NCBI GenBank assembly: GCA_016718275.1
Contig: JADKEA010000019.1
Location: forward strand, 516,001 to 580,000
Reading direction: 5' to 3'
DNA length: 64,000 nt
Source of the DNA: Candidatus Villigracilis affinis
GTDB lineage: Bacteria; Chloroflexota; Anaerolineae; Anaerolineales; Villigracilaceae
Positions 8,773 to 18,529 of this stretch are shown one piece after another (the stretch's first letter is position 1; the number at the start of each line of letters is the position of its first letter). The translations under genes and the position numbers were made by a program. Under the pieces are notes generated by a model. The model was not told where the DNA came from. It saw only the letters and a program-made list of their open reading frames with translations, and made no database searches.

Positions 8773-9801
8773 CTACTTCCTATCCACTGCCCTGAACCTG
8801 TGGATGAAGAAAACTGCAAGGCCAACGAGCACAATGGCATTGGCTTGATGGATCAGTGCAATGACGATATTGACGTAGGACAGGATGGTAAGCACGCCGA
8901 GTGTGATCTGGAGCGCCACCACACCAATCAACCATTTGAGCCCGTTTTGGATATCGGCGGGGTAATTTTGTTTTTTTACGATGTAATATACCAGCGGCAC
9001 AAGAATCAATCCCAGCCATGCGAACCAGCGATGAATGAAGACGATGGTCTGTGGGGATTCAAAGATGTTGATCCACGAGTTGAATAGGTTAGGTGGAATT
9101 AATTTGCCAAGCATCAACGGCCAGGTATCTGAAACGTGCCCCGCTTTGAGGCCAGCCGTAAACCCGCCGTACGAAACTTGAATGATGAGGATGACAAAAG
9201 AAAACACAGCGAGTTTGGAAGGAAGCGACCAGGTCACTTTTTTACTGGTATCGTGGAATCCGTATTTGTGTCCAAACGCGGTCCATAGGGCGAGGCTGAA
9301 TAATGTGAGCGCGAGAAGCAAATGAAGGGTCAAGTTCAAGTGGCTTACGGCGGGGCGTTGGTCCAATCCGCTGGCGACCATGATCCAGCCTGCGACGGCT
9401 TGAGAAATGAAGAGGATGCCCATCACAAAATAGATGCCAAACTCCTTGAAAGGAATCGTCTTTTTGAAGAGGAAGTAAAACACGGGGAATGCATAGAACA
9501 GCCCTGCAAGGCGTGCAATGTTGCGATGGATCCATTCCATGTAGAAAATGAACTTGTATTCGGGCAGGCTCATGCCGGTGTTGATGAGTTTATATTCGGG
9601 TGTTTCCTGATACTTGGCGAATTCCTCTTCCCAGGCTTGCTGACCGCTGGGCGGCATGGCGCCGCTGATCGGATTCCACTCCACGATGGAAAGGCCAGAG
9701 CGGGTGAGGCGTACAAATCCCCCGAAGACGACGAGAAAAGCCACGACGAAGGCAAAGACATACAGCCATTTCATCACGGCGGTGTTTTGGGTTTTTAGCA
9801 T
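8773..9801 (-). CDS. ctaA: Heme A synthase, COX15/CtaA family
   Basis: Polytopic membrane protein (342 aa) that oxidises the C8 methyl of heme O to the formyl of heme A for aa3-type oxidases. The start at 9801 has GGAG 10 bases upstream and gives a first helix MKWLYVFAFVVAFLVVFGGF. The four heme-ligand histidine contexts are visible: YMEWIHRNIARLAG, VSHLNLTLHL, IVFIHRWFAWLG and LIHQANAIVL. GSLSIVEW-type VRLTRSGLSIVEWNPISG is the family's early motif. No oxidase genes are nearby; the gene stands alone between a shared terminator and the TPR gene's terminator. Presence implies aerobic or microaerobic respiration. Confidence 0.9.
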   Translation of the reverse strand: MLKTQNTAVMKWLYVFAFVVAFLVVFGGFVRLTRSGLSIVEWNPISGAMPPSGQQAWEEEFAKYQETPEYKLINTGMSLPEYKFIFYMEWIHRNIARLAGLFYAFPVFYFLFKKTIPFKEFGIYFVMGILFISQAVAGWIMVASGLDQRPAVSHLNLTLHLLLALTLFSLALWTAFGHKYGFHDTSKKVTWSLPSKLAVFSFVILIIQVSYGGFTAGLKAGHVSDTWPLMLGKLIPPNLFNSWINIFESPQTIVFIHRWFAWLGLILVPLVYYIVKKQNYPADIQNGLKWLIGVVALQITLGVLTILSYVNIVIALIHQANAIVLVGLAVFFIHRFRAVDRK

Positions 9802-9911
9802 ATTGAGTTTCTCCGTTTTTGAAATCGCACGGATTATAGCATGTGAGAATGTACAAGCTGAGACTCTCCCCAATGGACAGAATCAGGCCAAAAGTTAAAT
9901 GATGAGTCGAA

Positions 9912-9950
9912 AAAAATCCCCGCCGTTTTGATCGGGCGGGGATTTTTTTC
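9912..9950. terminator. Terminator of the TPR gene
   Basis: AAATCCCCGCC and GGCGGGGATTT form a stem around GTTTTGATCG, with an A-run on the left (T-run for the minus strand) and T7 on the right. It lies just downstream of the minus-strand TPR gene and upstream of the heme A synthase gene. Confidence 0.85.
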
Positions 9951-9953
9951 ATT

Positions 9954-12269
9954 TTAGCTGCTTTGCATCTGAATGAGCAGTTGTCGATAGTCAGATACAT
10001 TGGGCGGGTTCATCAGGATGATCTGGTTGATCACTTCCTGCGCGCCATGCTTGTCGCCGGTCTGCATGAGGTTTTCGCCGAGGACATCCAAAATGGAAAT
10101 GGCTTCGTCGGTGCGGCCTGCGTAGTGAAGGCGCGCGGCGAGTGCGCGTTTGAGAATCGGTTGGTCTGGATGTTCCTGCATGACCTCTTCAATAAAGCTG
10201 ATGGCGAGGTCGTTCTTGCCCTGGCCTTCGAGATAGGTGATGTAATTTTCAAGCTCGCCCATGGCTTTGTCTGGCTGGGCCATGCGCAGGTTGAGCTCAA
10301 CCAACTGCCTGCGGGTGGATTCGTCATCGGGGGTGATGCTGCGGAGTTGTTCGTAAATGCGCAGGGCTTGTTTCCAATCGAGGCGCTGCAGATCGATATC
10401 GGCCATGCGCTGCATGATATGCGCGTTCCAATCGCGATTGGCATTGCCTTGTTGTACGAGCCTGAGCGCGGTGGTGTAGGTTTTACGCGCCAGATCGAGT
10501 TCGGCGAGACGGTAATGAATGGCGGCCAGTTCGAGATATTCGCGAACCGCTTCATCGGTTTGTCCGCGTGCGATGAGCTGGTCAATGAGGCGATTGCGTG
10601 AGCCAAGATCCATCGGCGCAAGTTGAATGATCCTTCGCAGCAGTTTGGTGGCTTGCATCACTTCGCCGCGCACGCTGTAGACGTGTGCCACGATGCTGTA
10701 TTTTGCGATCGCGTCTGCATCGCGGTTTTCCTGAACGAGCAGGTCGCCCATCAATGCATGGAGGGGAAGGTAGGTGGGGGCATACTGAACGGCATGGTAG
10801 GCTTCGTCCATCGCGGAGCGAAGGCTGCCAATACGCGCCAGCTGATTGATGCGATTCATCGATTCAAGCACCGAGCTGGATTGCGCTTCGAGGATCACAT
10901 CGGCCAGCGGGGCGATCATTTCGCCTTCCTGCTTGGGCATTTGATCGCGCGTTTTGTGAAGTTGTTCGCGCCAATCGGGGCGCATCAAAAGGCCGTTGAT
11001 GTTCTCGCACACTTTGCGCAGGATGTTTTCATCCTTCTGGCTTTGGTGGGCTTCGATCAGGGGTTCGTATTGCTGGCTGACTTCATCGGCCTTTTCGGCT
11101 GGCACGGTGATCGAGTCTGCGAGTTTCAATGCTTCAAGATATTCCAGTGCAGCTTCGTCGTAAAGGGATTTCTTGACCAGCAGTTGACCGAGCAGCAGGC
11201 GTGTGCCGAGCGCGTAATCGTTGTGTTTGACGGAGTTCTGTAAAAAGCGCTGGGCGCTTTCGAGGCGATTGCCTTTGTAACGCAGCAGGCCAAGTGAAAA
11301 ATAAAGCGACGCATGTTTGAAGCCTGCTTCGAGCGCGCCTTCCAATTCTTCTGCGGCTTGCGATTCGTTGCCTTTGGTCTGCGCATCGATGGCGAGGCCG
11401 AGGTGCAGAACAGCTTTGGTTTGTTCGGATTGTTGCAGCGAGAGTCCGCCTGTGCCTTTCATGATGGCGGAGAGGCCGCGTTTTTCCTGCGCGGATGGAT
11501 TATCGTCGGAAAATTCGAAGAGAAGCTCTGCCAGCTGAGTCAATGATTTTTGGCGCGCCTCAGCAATAGGGTCCAGCCCTGAGGTGCTTTGTGAAGCAGT
11601 GGGTTTCTGCAATTGTTTGACCAGCGCCATGCGGATGGGACCCGTCCCGCCTTTTCCGCGCATGGGCTTCGGGAGCAATTGTCCCATCTTCAATGAGGTC
11701 TGCGCCTGTTTTGCTTCGGGGCTGTTGGGCAAAAGCGAGAGGGCTTTGCTGACCATCTCTTGTGTTTTTTCGGCGTTGCCCGCGCGTTGAACGATGCTGG
11801 CAATGGCGAGGTATTCGATGACGGCCTGTTGAACATGGCCGAGTCTTTCATGCACTTGCGCAAGACGTGAATGGGCAACGGCGTTTTCGGGGTTGACGTT
11901 GGTGACTCGCACCCAATTTTCGAGTGCCTTTTCGGTGTCGCGTTGTTGGAGGAAGAGGTCGCCTGCGCGCATGGCCGCATCCACGGCGGTTTTCAGATCG
12001 CCGGTGCGTTCGGAAAGCTGCGAGACTTTTTCCATAGGGATGGGGTCGTCTGGCGAAAGCCTGACCACGCTCATATAGATCTGCAGGGCTTCCTCGAAAT
12101 TACCGAGTTGATAAAGGGCCAGCCCCAAGCTGTTCATGGCTTTCGGATGGTCAGGAAACTCTTCCAAGGCGCGACGATACGCGGCGCAGGCTTTGTCCCA
12201 TTCCTGATCCCAGGCCGCTGAGTGGCCGTCATTCATTGCTTTTTGGAAGATATCTTCTCGTCCAGGCAT
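9954..12269 (-). CDS. Large tetratricopeptide-repeat protein
   Basis: 771 aa built largely of TPR-type helical hairpins. The clearest repeats are near the N-terminus (ALGLALYQLGNFEEALQIY, ENAVAHSRLAQVHERLGHVQ) and again from about residue 480 to the end (LHALMGDLLVQENRDADAIA, LDWKQALRIYEQLRSITP). A linker around residues 200-230 is Gly/Lys/Thr-rich. There is no signal peptide or membrane helix, so it is probably a cytoplasmic scaffold. Very long, single-gene TPR proteins of this kind are common in Chloroflexota; the partner is not identifiable. It is followed by a strong terminator and starts 90 bases after polA ends, so could be co-transcribed with it. Confidence 0.8.
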   Translation of the reverse strand: MPGREDIFQKAMNDGHSAAWDQEWDKACAAYRRALEEFPDHPKAMNSLGLALYQLGNFEEALQIYMSVVRLSPDDPIPMEKVSQLSERTGDLKTAVDAAMRAGDLFLQQRDTEKALENWVRVTNVNPENAVAHSRLAQVHERLGHVQQAVIEYLAIASIVQRAGNAEKTQEMVSKALSLLPNSPEAKQAQTSLKMGQLLPKPMRGKGGTGPIRMALVKQLQKPTASQSTSGLDPIAEARQKSLTQLAELLFEFSDDNPSAQEKRGLSAIMKGTGGLSLQQSEQTKAVLHLGLAIDAQTKGNESQAAEELEGALEAGFKHASLYFSLGLLRYKGNRLESAQRFLQNSVKHNDYALGTRLLLGQLLVKKSLYDEAALEYLEALKLADSITVPAEKADEVSQQYEPLIEAHQSQKDENILRKVCENINGLLMRPDWREQLHKTRDQMPKQEGEMIAPLADVILEAQSSSVLESMNRINQLARIGSLRSAMDEAYHAVQYAPTYLPLHALMGDLLVQENRDADAIAKYSIVAHVYSVRGEVMQATKLLRRIIQLAPMDLGSRNRLIDQLIARGQTDEAVREYLELAAIHYRLAELDLARKTYTTALRLVQQGNANRDWNAHIMQRMADIDLQRLDWKQALRIYEQLRSITPDDESTRRQLVELNLRMAQPDKAMGELENYITYLEGQGKNDLAISFIEEVMQEHPDQPILKRALAARLHYAGRTDEAISILDVLGENLMQTGDKHGAQEVINQIILMNPPNVSDYRQLLIQMQSS

Positions 12270-12359
12270 ATGTGTATTCTACTTTCGCATTTGCGATTGA
12301 TGACAAATTATCACGTAATTATAACCGTCTATGTGGGCTGGATGAAGCGACGGCACGGC

Positions 12360-15152
12360 CTACTTTAGTACCGTCATTTCGCCCCAACTCACGCCCGCTC
12401 TTGCTTCTGTTTCGAGGGGAATGCTCATCGGGTAGGCATTGGTCATGGTTTCCTGTACGACCTTCGCGGTCTTTTCCACTTCCTTTTTCGGGCATTCGAG
12501 CACGAGTTCATCGTGCACCTGCAGGAGCATTTTGCCTTTCAACCCCGCCGCCTGTAAAGCGGGGGGGATTTTCAGCATGGCGAGTTTCATGATATCTGCG
12601 GCTGTGCCTTGAATGGGGGCGTTGATGGCTTCGCGTTCTTCACGGTTCTTCAATTGCATGTTGATCTTGCCCTGCAAAGCGGGGAAGTAGCGTTTTCGTC
12701 CCAACAAGGTTTCCACATAGCCGATCTCTGCGGCCTGACGACGCATGCCATCAAGATATTTTTTCACGCCGGGGAATTTTGTGAAATAGGCTTTGACAAA
12801 ATCCTCGGCCTCGGCCAGTGTCAGATCGGTGGAACGGGTGAGGCCGAATGCCGACATGCCGTAGATCAACCCGAAGTTGATGGCCTTTGCGTGACGGCGC
12901 ATATCTTTTGTGACGGCGCTCAATTCAATATCGTGAATCGCGGCGGCGGTAGTGGAGTGGATGTCTTCTCCCGCGCGGAAGGCTTTGAGCATGGCTTCAT
13001 CTTTGGCCATGTGCGCCACAATGCGTAATTCGATCTGCGAATAATCGACGGAGAGCAGTACATTGCCTTTATCGGCGATGAAACCGTTGCGCACGCGGCG
13101 TCCCGTTTCAGTGCGGATGGGGATGTTTTGCAGGTTTGGGTTATTCGATGACAGGCGTCCCGTCACCGCGCCGATCTGGCTATAAGAGGTATGCACGCGG
13201 CCTGTGTTCGGATCCATTGCGGCAGGCAGCGCATCCACGTAAGTGGATTTTAATTTGGAGAGTTCACGGTGCTCGAGAATGAAATCCAACGCGGGGTGTT
13301 TTCCGCGCATGGCATCAAGCACATCTGCCGAGGTGGAGTAAAAGCCAGTTGTTGTTTTGCGGCCTTTATCGGGTGGCTCGAGGCGCAGGTGGTTGAAGAG
13401 CACATCCGATAATTGCTGCGGAGAATTCAAATTGAAAGTCTTGCCTGCCAGGTCAAAGACCTGCTTCTCGATCTCCGCCAGACGCTTCGCCAATTCCTGT
13501 GACATTTCGGCGAAGAATTTCGTGTCGATCAACGCGCCTGTCATTTCCATATCGGCAAGCACGGGTGTGAGCGGCATGTCAATTTCGGCAAGCAGTTTCG
13601 TGCCGTTGACGCGTTCCAATTCCTTTTGCATGATGGGCATGAGGCGCAGTGTGGTCTCTGCATCGGCGGCGGCATAATTTGCGGCGGTTTCAATTGCAAC
13701 TTCGGCCATGCTGATCTGCTTTTTGCCTTTGCCGATCAGTTCTTCGATGTGGGTCATCTCTTCGCCGAGGCGGTATTCAGATAAATTCTTCAAACCTAAA
13801 TTGCGCGACGACGGGTCAACGATGAATTCAGCCAGCATCGTGTCGAAGGTGAGCGGGGAAATGGTCAATCCGTAACGCGCGAGCATGATGTAATCATATT
13901 TTGCGTTGTGTGCCACTTTGCCGATCTTCGCATCGGTCATCGAAGGTGTGAGCGCGGCGATCACTTTGTCAATGGGCAGGTTATTGCCAGTCACATGACC
14001 AACGGGGATGTAATAACCCTGACCTTCTTTGATGGCAAGCGAAATGCCGACAAGTTCCGCGGTCGTTTCTTCGGTGGAAGTTGTTTCTGTGTCGAACGAA
14101 ATGACTTTCGCTTTTGCCAGTTCTTTTTTCAACGCATTGAGTTTCTCGTCCGAATCAACAATTGTCACATCGATCTTCGATGGAGTGGAAACGATCACGG
14201 GTGCATTCACGAACATGGGAATTTGCTCGCCCGCCTTGCCCTTTCTCGGTGTAACCGCAACTTCGGTTGCAGAGGCGTGTCCGCTGATCGCGGGAACCTT
14301 GGAAAGCAGGGTCTTGAATTCCATTTCCTTAAAGAAGGCTTCGAGTAAGGTTGGATCAAATGGTTTGACGGCAGCATGATCGAGATTTAAATCGATCTTG
14401 AGATTCACTTCGATCAACGCGAGTTTGTAACTCATATACGCCGACTCTTTGCTGGCTTCGAATTTTCCCTTCCAACGATTTTCGACCTGATCGAGATTGG
14501 CGTAGATCGCATCAAGCGTGCCGAATTTTTCGAGCAATGAGATCGCGGTCTTTTCGCCCACACCTTTGACACCAGGAATATTATCGGATGTATCGCCGAC
14601 GATGGCTTTGTAATCCACCACCTGATTCGGGCGTACGCCCAATTTTTTGATGACATCCGCATCTGTGACATAGGTCTGGTCATCGCCTGCGAGATAGACA
14701 GCGGTGCGTTCATTGACCAGCTGAAGCAGGTCTCTGTCACCGGTGATGATCTTCACCCCGAGTCCTTTTTCAACGGCGATGCGGGCAACGCTGCCGAGGA
14801 CGTCGTCCGCTTCGTAACCGTCCATTTCGAGGCGCGGAATGTTGAAGGCATCCACCATTTCGCGGATGCGGTCAAGCTGCGGACGCAGGTCATCGGGCAT
14901 TTTTTCGCGCGTACCCTTGTACTCGGGGAAGATGTCGTCACGGAAGGTTTTGCCCACGTCAAATGCAACGGCGAGATATTCGGGCTTTTCCTGTTCGAGC
15001 ACGCGCACCAATTCACGCGCAAAACCATAAACGCCAGCAGTGGGTTCGCCTTTGGAATTTTGCCAGCGTTGACTGCCTCCACCCGCAGTAAGGGCAAAGT
15101 ACATGCGATATGCGAGAGCGTGTCCGTCAATTAGATAAAAGGTAGGGGGCAT
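12360..15152 (-). CDS. polA: DNA polymerase I with 5'-3' and 3'-5' exonuclease domains
   Basis: 930 aa from ATG 15152 (the longer frame adds 17 non-conserved residues). Domains in order: 5' nuclease (about 1-290; YLIDGHALAYRMYF, KIITGDRDLLQL, helix-hairpin-helix IPGVKGVGEKTA), proofreading exonuclease (about 330-520) and family-A polymerase (about 530-930). The exonuclease looks active: Exo I FDTET, Exo II HNAKYD and Exo III YAAAD are all intact, unlike many thermophile Pol I. Polymerase motif A is SVDYSQIELRIVAHMAKDEA, motif B RRHAKAINFGLIYGMSA, motif C LQVHDELVLECP. It repairs gaps and removes primers. It stands alone downstream of a terminator. Confidence 0.96.
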   Translation of the reverse strand: MPPTFYLIDGHALAYRMYFALTAGGGSQRWQNSKGEPTAGVYGFARELVRVLEQEKPEYLAVAFDVGKTFRDDIFPEYKGTREKMPDDLRPQLDRIREMVDAFNIPRLEMDGYEADDVLGSVARIAVEKGLGVKIITGDRDLLQLVNERTAVYLAGDDQTYVTDADVIKKLGVRPNQVVDYKAIVGDTSDNIPGVKGVGEKTAISLLEKFGTLDAIYANLDQVENRWKGKFEASKESAYMSYKLALIEVNLKIDLNLDHAAVKPFDPTLLEAFFKEMEFKTLLSKVPAISGHASATEVAVTPRKGKAGEQIPMFVNAPVIVSTPSKIDVTIVDSDEKLNALKKELAKAKVISFDTETTSTEETTAELVGISLAIKEGQGYYIPVGHVTGNNLPIDKVIAALTPSMTDAKIGKVAHNAKYDYIMLARYGLTISPLTFDTMLAEFIVDPSSRNLGLKNLSEYRLGEEMTHIEELIGKGKKQISMAEVAIETAANYAAADAETTLRLMPIMQKELERVNGTKLLAEIDMPLTPVLADMEMTGALIDTKFFAEMSQELAKRLAEIEKQVFDLAGKTFNLNSPQQLSDVLFNHLRLEPPDKGRKTTTGFYSTSADVLDAMRGKHPALDFILEHRELSKLKSTYVDALPAAMDPNTGRVHTSYSQIGAVTGRLSSNNPNLQNIPIRTETGRRVRNGFIADKGNVLLSVDYSQIELRIVAHMAKDEAMLKAFRAGEDIHSTTAAAIHDIELSAVTKDMRRHAKAINFGLIYGMSAFGLTRSTDLTLAEAEDFVKAYFTKFPGVKKYLDGMRRQAAEIGYVETLLGRKRYFPALQGKINMQLKNREEREAINAPIQGTAADIMKLAMLKIPPALQAAGLKGKMLLQVHDELVLECPKKEVEKTAKVVQETMTNAYPMSIPLETEARAGVSWGEMTVLK

Positions 15153-15225
15153 TGGGATTCTCTTTTTGTGTGGGGTGACTGGGCAGGTTTTCAAAAGCGA
15201 CATGGATGTCGCTGTGTGATGTGAA

Positions 15226-15266
15226 AAATAAAAGCGCAGAGGTGATTATACTCTGCGCTTTTATTT
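15226..15266 (-). terminator. Terminator of the receiver/roadblock/IS200-like gene
   Basis: AAATAAAAGCGCAGAG (15226-15241) and CTCTGCGCTTTTATTT (15251-15266) form a 16-bp perfect stem around GTGATTATA, 14 bases after the minus-strand stop at 15281. Confidence 0.85.
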
Positions 15267-15280
15267 ATGTTTTGATAAAT

Positions 15281-16963
15281 TTACTTGCGTCGCGGCTCGG
15301 AGGGGATTTCCTGTCCCTGGCGCTGGCGGGTCTGACGGATATAGTCGCGGACCAATTGCTGCGGATGAGGCTGCGTGCCTCCCATGATGAGGTAACCAGG
15401 AGCCCAGAAATCGCCCGAGGGATTTTCCCTCTTCAAGCGGGTGAAATCGGTGAATATCTTTTCCGAGGTTTGCTGGCGCATGATGCGCATGAGATAGCCC
15501 GGGGATGTGTTGGGTTGTACGTTCACCACCCATTGCAAATATTCAGGACGCACCGAGAGGAATTCCAGACGCCAGCCGAAGGCGATGCAGATATTGGGGA
15601 GCCATTCGCCAACCTGGTCGGCCAAGTCGCCGGTGAGGTAGTGGGCAGAAAAGCGCGGCACGAGCAGACAGGCATAGGTCAGGTGGTACAAGCCTGCGGT
15701 TGTCGGTTCCACCACGAGTTTGCGGGCGGCTTCGGTGGTGGGGCTTTCACGGGTGACATCCAATTCGCCGGGGGCGGGTTTGACCACCGGAGTTTCGGGT
15801 CGTTGTCTGATTCGAGAAGGAGCAGTGACATCGACTTCGTCGAGCACGGTTTGATTTTTGGGTTGGGCACTTACTTCAGGTATTGGGGCTGGTTTCTTGT
15901 TGAGGACGGGGATACTGCCGTAATGTACGGAGGGTGACGCCTCGCGTTTGAAAACGGATGCGTTCGACAACGATTCGGAGACACGCGTCTGATTCGGGTC
16001 GAATACTTCTTTTTTGCGTGGCAGGTTGAAGTCACGTGTGGTTGCGGGTTCGGGATTCGGTGCCGGTACATTGTTGAGAATATCCGAAATGGGAGGGATA
16101 TTCGGTTCGTCGTCATCGTCGGTATCTGCATTTGCTTCAACGGCTTGTTTTTCAGATGCAAAAGGAGCGATGGGTTTTTGAGGTTCGAGGGCTTCGTTAT
16201 CAAGGTTGGTGACAAGCTGACTGGCCTGGGCGCGGATCGTGCTGAAGGGAGTTTCTGCGTCGAAAACAAGAGCAAGCACGGTATCGGCGGCGAGGCGGGT
16301 GGCGTAGAGCATGTGCTCGGCCTTGGTGCTTTCGAGCCGAATGAATCGCAGGAGGTCAAATCCCTTTTGCCCATCCCAGTTGCGGGTGATGGTTTGTGCC
16401 ACTTCCTTTGCCGCGCTTTGCGAGAGACTGCCTGCATACGCCCACAGATCGCTTTTGCGGGTGATCAAGGCTGCCTGCGCGGAAGATTCCAAGGTCAGGC
16501 GAGTGAGGTGCTGCGCCGCACGGGTTGGGTCACTTAGCCAGGGCAAAGTGGGATTTGCAGGACTTTGCGGCGGCGTGGCCGCTGGTGTGGCGGTAGTGGT
16601 GGTTGCGGTAGGTTGGGGTTGACTGATCGCGGTCATAAAGTTTGACATCTTGAATGGTTTCCGAACAAGAATCCAGGGACGCAATTCGTCAAATGGGGGA
16701 GGGGTGACATTTTCATCGCAAAGGATGATGATGTTGATGCCGGGGCGAATGGTGCGAAGGGAATGTCCGATCTCGCGGATCACGCCTTCACCAAGCGCGA
16801 GGTCAAGCATGGAGAGAGGCGCACCCACCTCATCCGCGCGAACAATGGCAGATGACTTGTTGTTGACAACATGGATACGATAAAGATCCGTCTCTTCAAG
16901 GATGCGACGGACTGACTCTCCGAGTTGTGAAGAAGAGGTAACTACAAGAATATCCGCAGGCAT
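15281..16963 (-). CDS. Pseudo-receiver + roadblock-like + IS200 TnpA-like domain protein
   Basis: 560 aa from ATG 16963, chosen because the first beta strand (ADILVVTSSSQ) begins there. Residues 1-118 resemble a response-regulator receiver: the acidic pair is replaced by TS, but MLDLALGEG (phospho-site Asp) and VRKPF (conserved Lys) remain. After a Thr/Pro linker, about 140-255 resembles a roadblock/LC7 domain (AALITRKSDLWAYAGSL ... PFSTIRAQASQLV). A Pro-rich disordered region follows. Residues 424-545 align by eye with IS200/IS605 TnpA: GLYHLTYACLLVPRF, LEFLSVRPEYLQWVV, LMRIMRQQTSEKI, FWAPGYLIM, VRDYIRQT. The PDHVH position reads PEYLQ, so the metal-binding HUH is lost; the Tyr (about 541) remains. 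Probably a domesticated nucleic-acid-binding regulator; inference. Confidence 0.72.
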   Translation of the reverse strand: MPADILVVTSSSQLGESVRRILEETDLYRIHVVNNKSSAIVRADEVGAPLSMLDLALGEGVIREIGHSLRTIRPGINIIILCDENVTPPPFDELRPWILVRKPFKMSNFMTAISQPQPTATTTTATPAATPPQSPANPTLPWLSDPTRAAQHLTRLTLESSAQAALITRKSDLWAYAGSLSQSAAKEVAQTITRNWDGQKGFDLLRFIRLESTKAEHMLYATRLAADTVLALVFDAETPFSTIRAQASQLVTNLDNEALEPQKPIAPFASEKQAVEANADTDDDDEPNIPPISDILNNVPAPNPEPATTRDFNLPRKKEVFDPNQTRVSESLSNASVFKREASPSVHYGSIPVLNKKPAPIPEVSAQPKNQTVLDEVDVTAPSRIRQRPETPVVKPAPGELDVTRESPTTEAARKLVVEPTTAGLYHLTYACLLVPRFSAHYLTGDLADQVGEWLPNICIAFGWRLEFLSVRPEYLQWVVNVQPNTSPGYLMRIMRQQTSEKIFTDFTRLKRENPSGDFWAPGYLIMGGTQPHPQQLVRDYIRQTRQRQGQEIPSEPRRK

Positions 16964-17116
16964 TGCATAGAGTTTATCACTTATAAGTAGGCTAATCAAG
17001 TCAAATTTTTTGGGTGTGTTTACATTAATGAAAATCCCTCAAGTTGTCTATTCAACTTGTATTTTAAGCTGGAGTATGCTATTAATAATGAAAATATATT
17101 CATACAAGGGTGATTT

Positions 17117-17947
17117 ATGCATCGTGAACGAGTTTCGGAAAATGTGTTCTGGTTTCAAAGTGAAGTGTATGCTCAGGTAACAGCCGGTGTGATTGTCGGG
17201 CCGCAGTGGGCGGTGGTGATCGATACACTGGCGTTGCCTGAGGAGACGCTTGGCATGCGCGAATTCATCGAGCATGAACTGGGTGTGCAGGTGCGCTATG
17301 TGATCAATACCCACTATCATGCCGACCACACCTGGGGCAACTGCTTCTTCCCCGGGGCTACTGTGATCGGTCACGCGAAATGCCGCGAATTGTTGATCGA
17401 GCACGGGATTCCTTCGCTGGAGGGTGCGCGTAAACAGAATCCGAATTTGAGGCAGGTGAAGATCATTCCCCCGCATCTGACGTTTGATTCGGGTGAGTTG
17501 ACCATGCGGGTTGGGAAGAAAAACCTGGTGTTCTCGCAGTCCTTCGGCCACAGCGAAGACGGCATTTCGGTTCTGGTGGAGGAAGATCGCGTGCTTTTTG
17601 CAGGCGATGCCTTCATGTCCCTGCCTTATATTGTGGATGGAGATATCGATGAAATGATCGCCTCGGTCAAGCGGATCGGGCGCATGGGACTTGAGAATAT
17701 CATCCAAGGCCACGGCGATATCATCCTGCGCGGTGAGATCGATGCGGCGGTCAAAGAGAATATGAATTACTTGAATAACATCAAGAAGCTCGTGAAAGCC
17801 GCTGGCAAGCGCAAGAACGCGGACGAATATCTGGATGCGATCACGATCGAGGAATGCGGAAAGAGCCGCGTGTACCTCGGCGGTCTGGCAGAGACATTGC
17901 ACAGGCGCAATCTGCGCGCCTTGTATCGTCAGATGAACGGCGAATAA
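17117..17947 (+). CDS. Metallo-beta-lactamase fold hydrolase
   Basis: 276 aa, cytoplasmic, no signal peptide. The zinc-binding motif HxHxDH is visible as NTHYHADHTWGN, with further ligands in QSFGHSEDGISV, FAGDAF and QGHGDI. These place it among glyoxalase II/SoxH-like MBL hydrolases acting on thioesters, lactones or related esters; the substrate is not readable. Start ATG 17117 is preceded by AAGGGTGA. The intergenic region to the divergent gene at 16963 is AT-rich and contains the inverted repeat CAAGTTG/CAACTTG (17040-17059), a possible operator. The UPF0114 gene follows 27 bases later. Confidence 0.85.
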   Translation: MHRERVSENVFWFQSEVYAQVTAGVIVGPQWAVVIDTLALPEETLGMREFIEHELGVQVRYVINTHYHADHTWGNCFFPGATVIGHAKCRELLIEHGIPSLEGARKQNPNLRQVKIIPPHLTFDSGELTMRVGKKNLVFSQSFGHSEDGISVLVEEDRVLFAGDAFMSLPYIVDGDIDEMIASVKRIGRMGLENIIQGHGDIILRGEIDAAVKENMNYLNNIKKLVKAAGKRKNADEYLDAITIEECGKSRVYLGGLAETLHRRNLRALYRQMNGE

Positions 17948-17974
17948 TTTTCACTGGGAATTCTTTCTGACGAT

Positions 17975-18427
17975 ATGAAGACACTTCTTGAGAAATCCAA
18001 ATATCTCGCCATTGTGGGCGTGATTTCGCTGCTTGTTGCGGCTGTGGCTGCTTTTGCATGGGGGACATTGAAGACGGTTGCCGCAGTCATGCTTGTTTTT
18101 GAATCTGCGGGCAAAGACGCGGGCATTACCATCGAGTTCATCGAGATCGTGGACAGCTTTTTGATCGCAACGGCCATTTTGATCTTTGCGGTCAGTTTGT
18201 ATGAGCTGTTCATCGGTCCGCTGGAGCTGCCAGAGTGGATGCTGGCGCATAATCTGTATGAATTGAAGGGGAAGCTCAGCAGTATGATCGTGCTGGTAAT
18301 GGGAGTGAAATTCCTGCAGAAATTACTGGAAGTGAAAGATACGAACGATCTATTGCGGATTGGGCTTGCCACAGCGGTGATGTCTGCGGTTTTGATCGCA
18401 TTCGGGTATTTTGGGAAGAAGGATTGA
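17975..18427 (+). CDS. UPF0114 (YqhA-like) membrane protein
   Basis: 150 aa with about four hydrophobic helices (10-35, 60-85, 95-120, 122-147). The family signature is visible as VDSFLIATAILIFAVSLYELFIGPLE, quoted here in part as LYELFIGPLE, and the C-terminal GLATAVMSAVLIAFGYFG. YqhA proteins are conserved integral membrane proteins without an established biochemical role. The gene begins 27 bases after the MBL gene and is probably co-transcribed. Confidence 0.8.
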   Translation: MKTLLEKSKYLAIVGVISLLVAAVAAFAWGTLKTVAAVMLVFESAGKDAGITIEFIEIVDSFLIATAILIFAVSLYELFIGPLELPEWMLAHNLYELKGKLSSMIVLVMGVKFLQKLLEVKDTNDLLRIGLATAVMSAVLIAFGYFGKKD

Positions 18428-18529
18428 GCTTTGGAATGATGAAGGATAAGAGCGGAGAGTAGGTTGTGTTTCGTGGCGAAACATCGATGGGGGAGTGATG
18501 ACCAATAGACGAATGACAAAAGGATAAAA

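Noticed and set aside
10031..10621. Second long open frame on the minus strand inside the TPR gene
   Set aside because: It is a shadow frame of the TPR gene with Ser/Arg/Pro-rich composition and no family features.
17040..17059. Terminator between the divergent genes at 16963 and 17117
   Set aside because: CAAGTTG/CAACTTG is short and AT-rich, and no transcript needs to end there; an operator is the only plausible reading.
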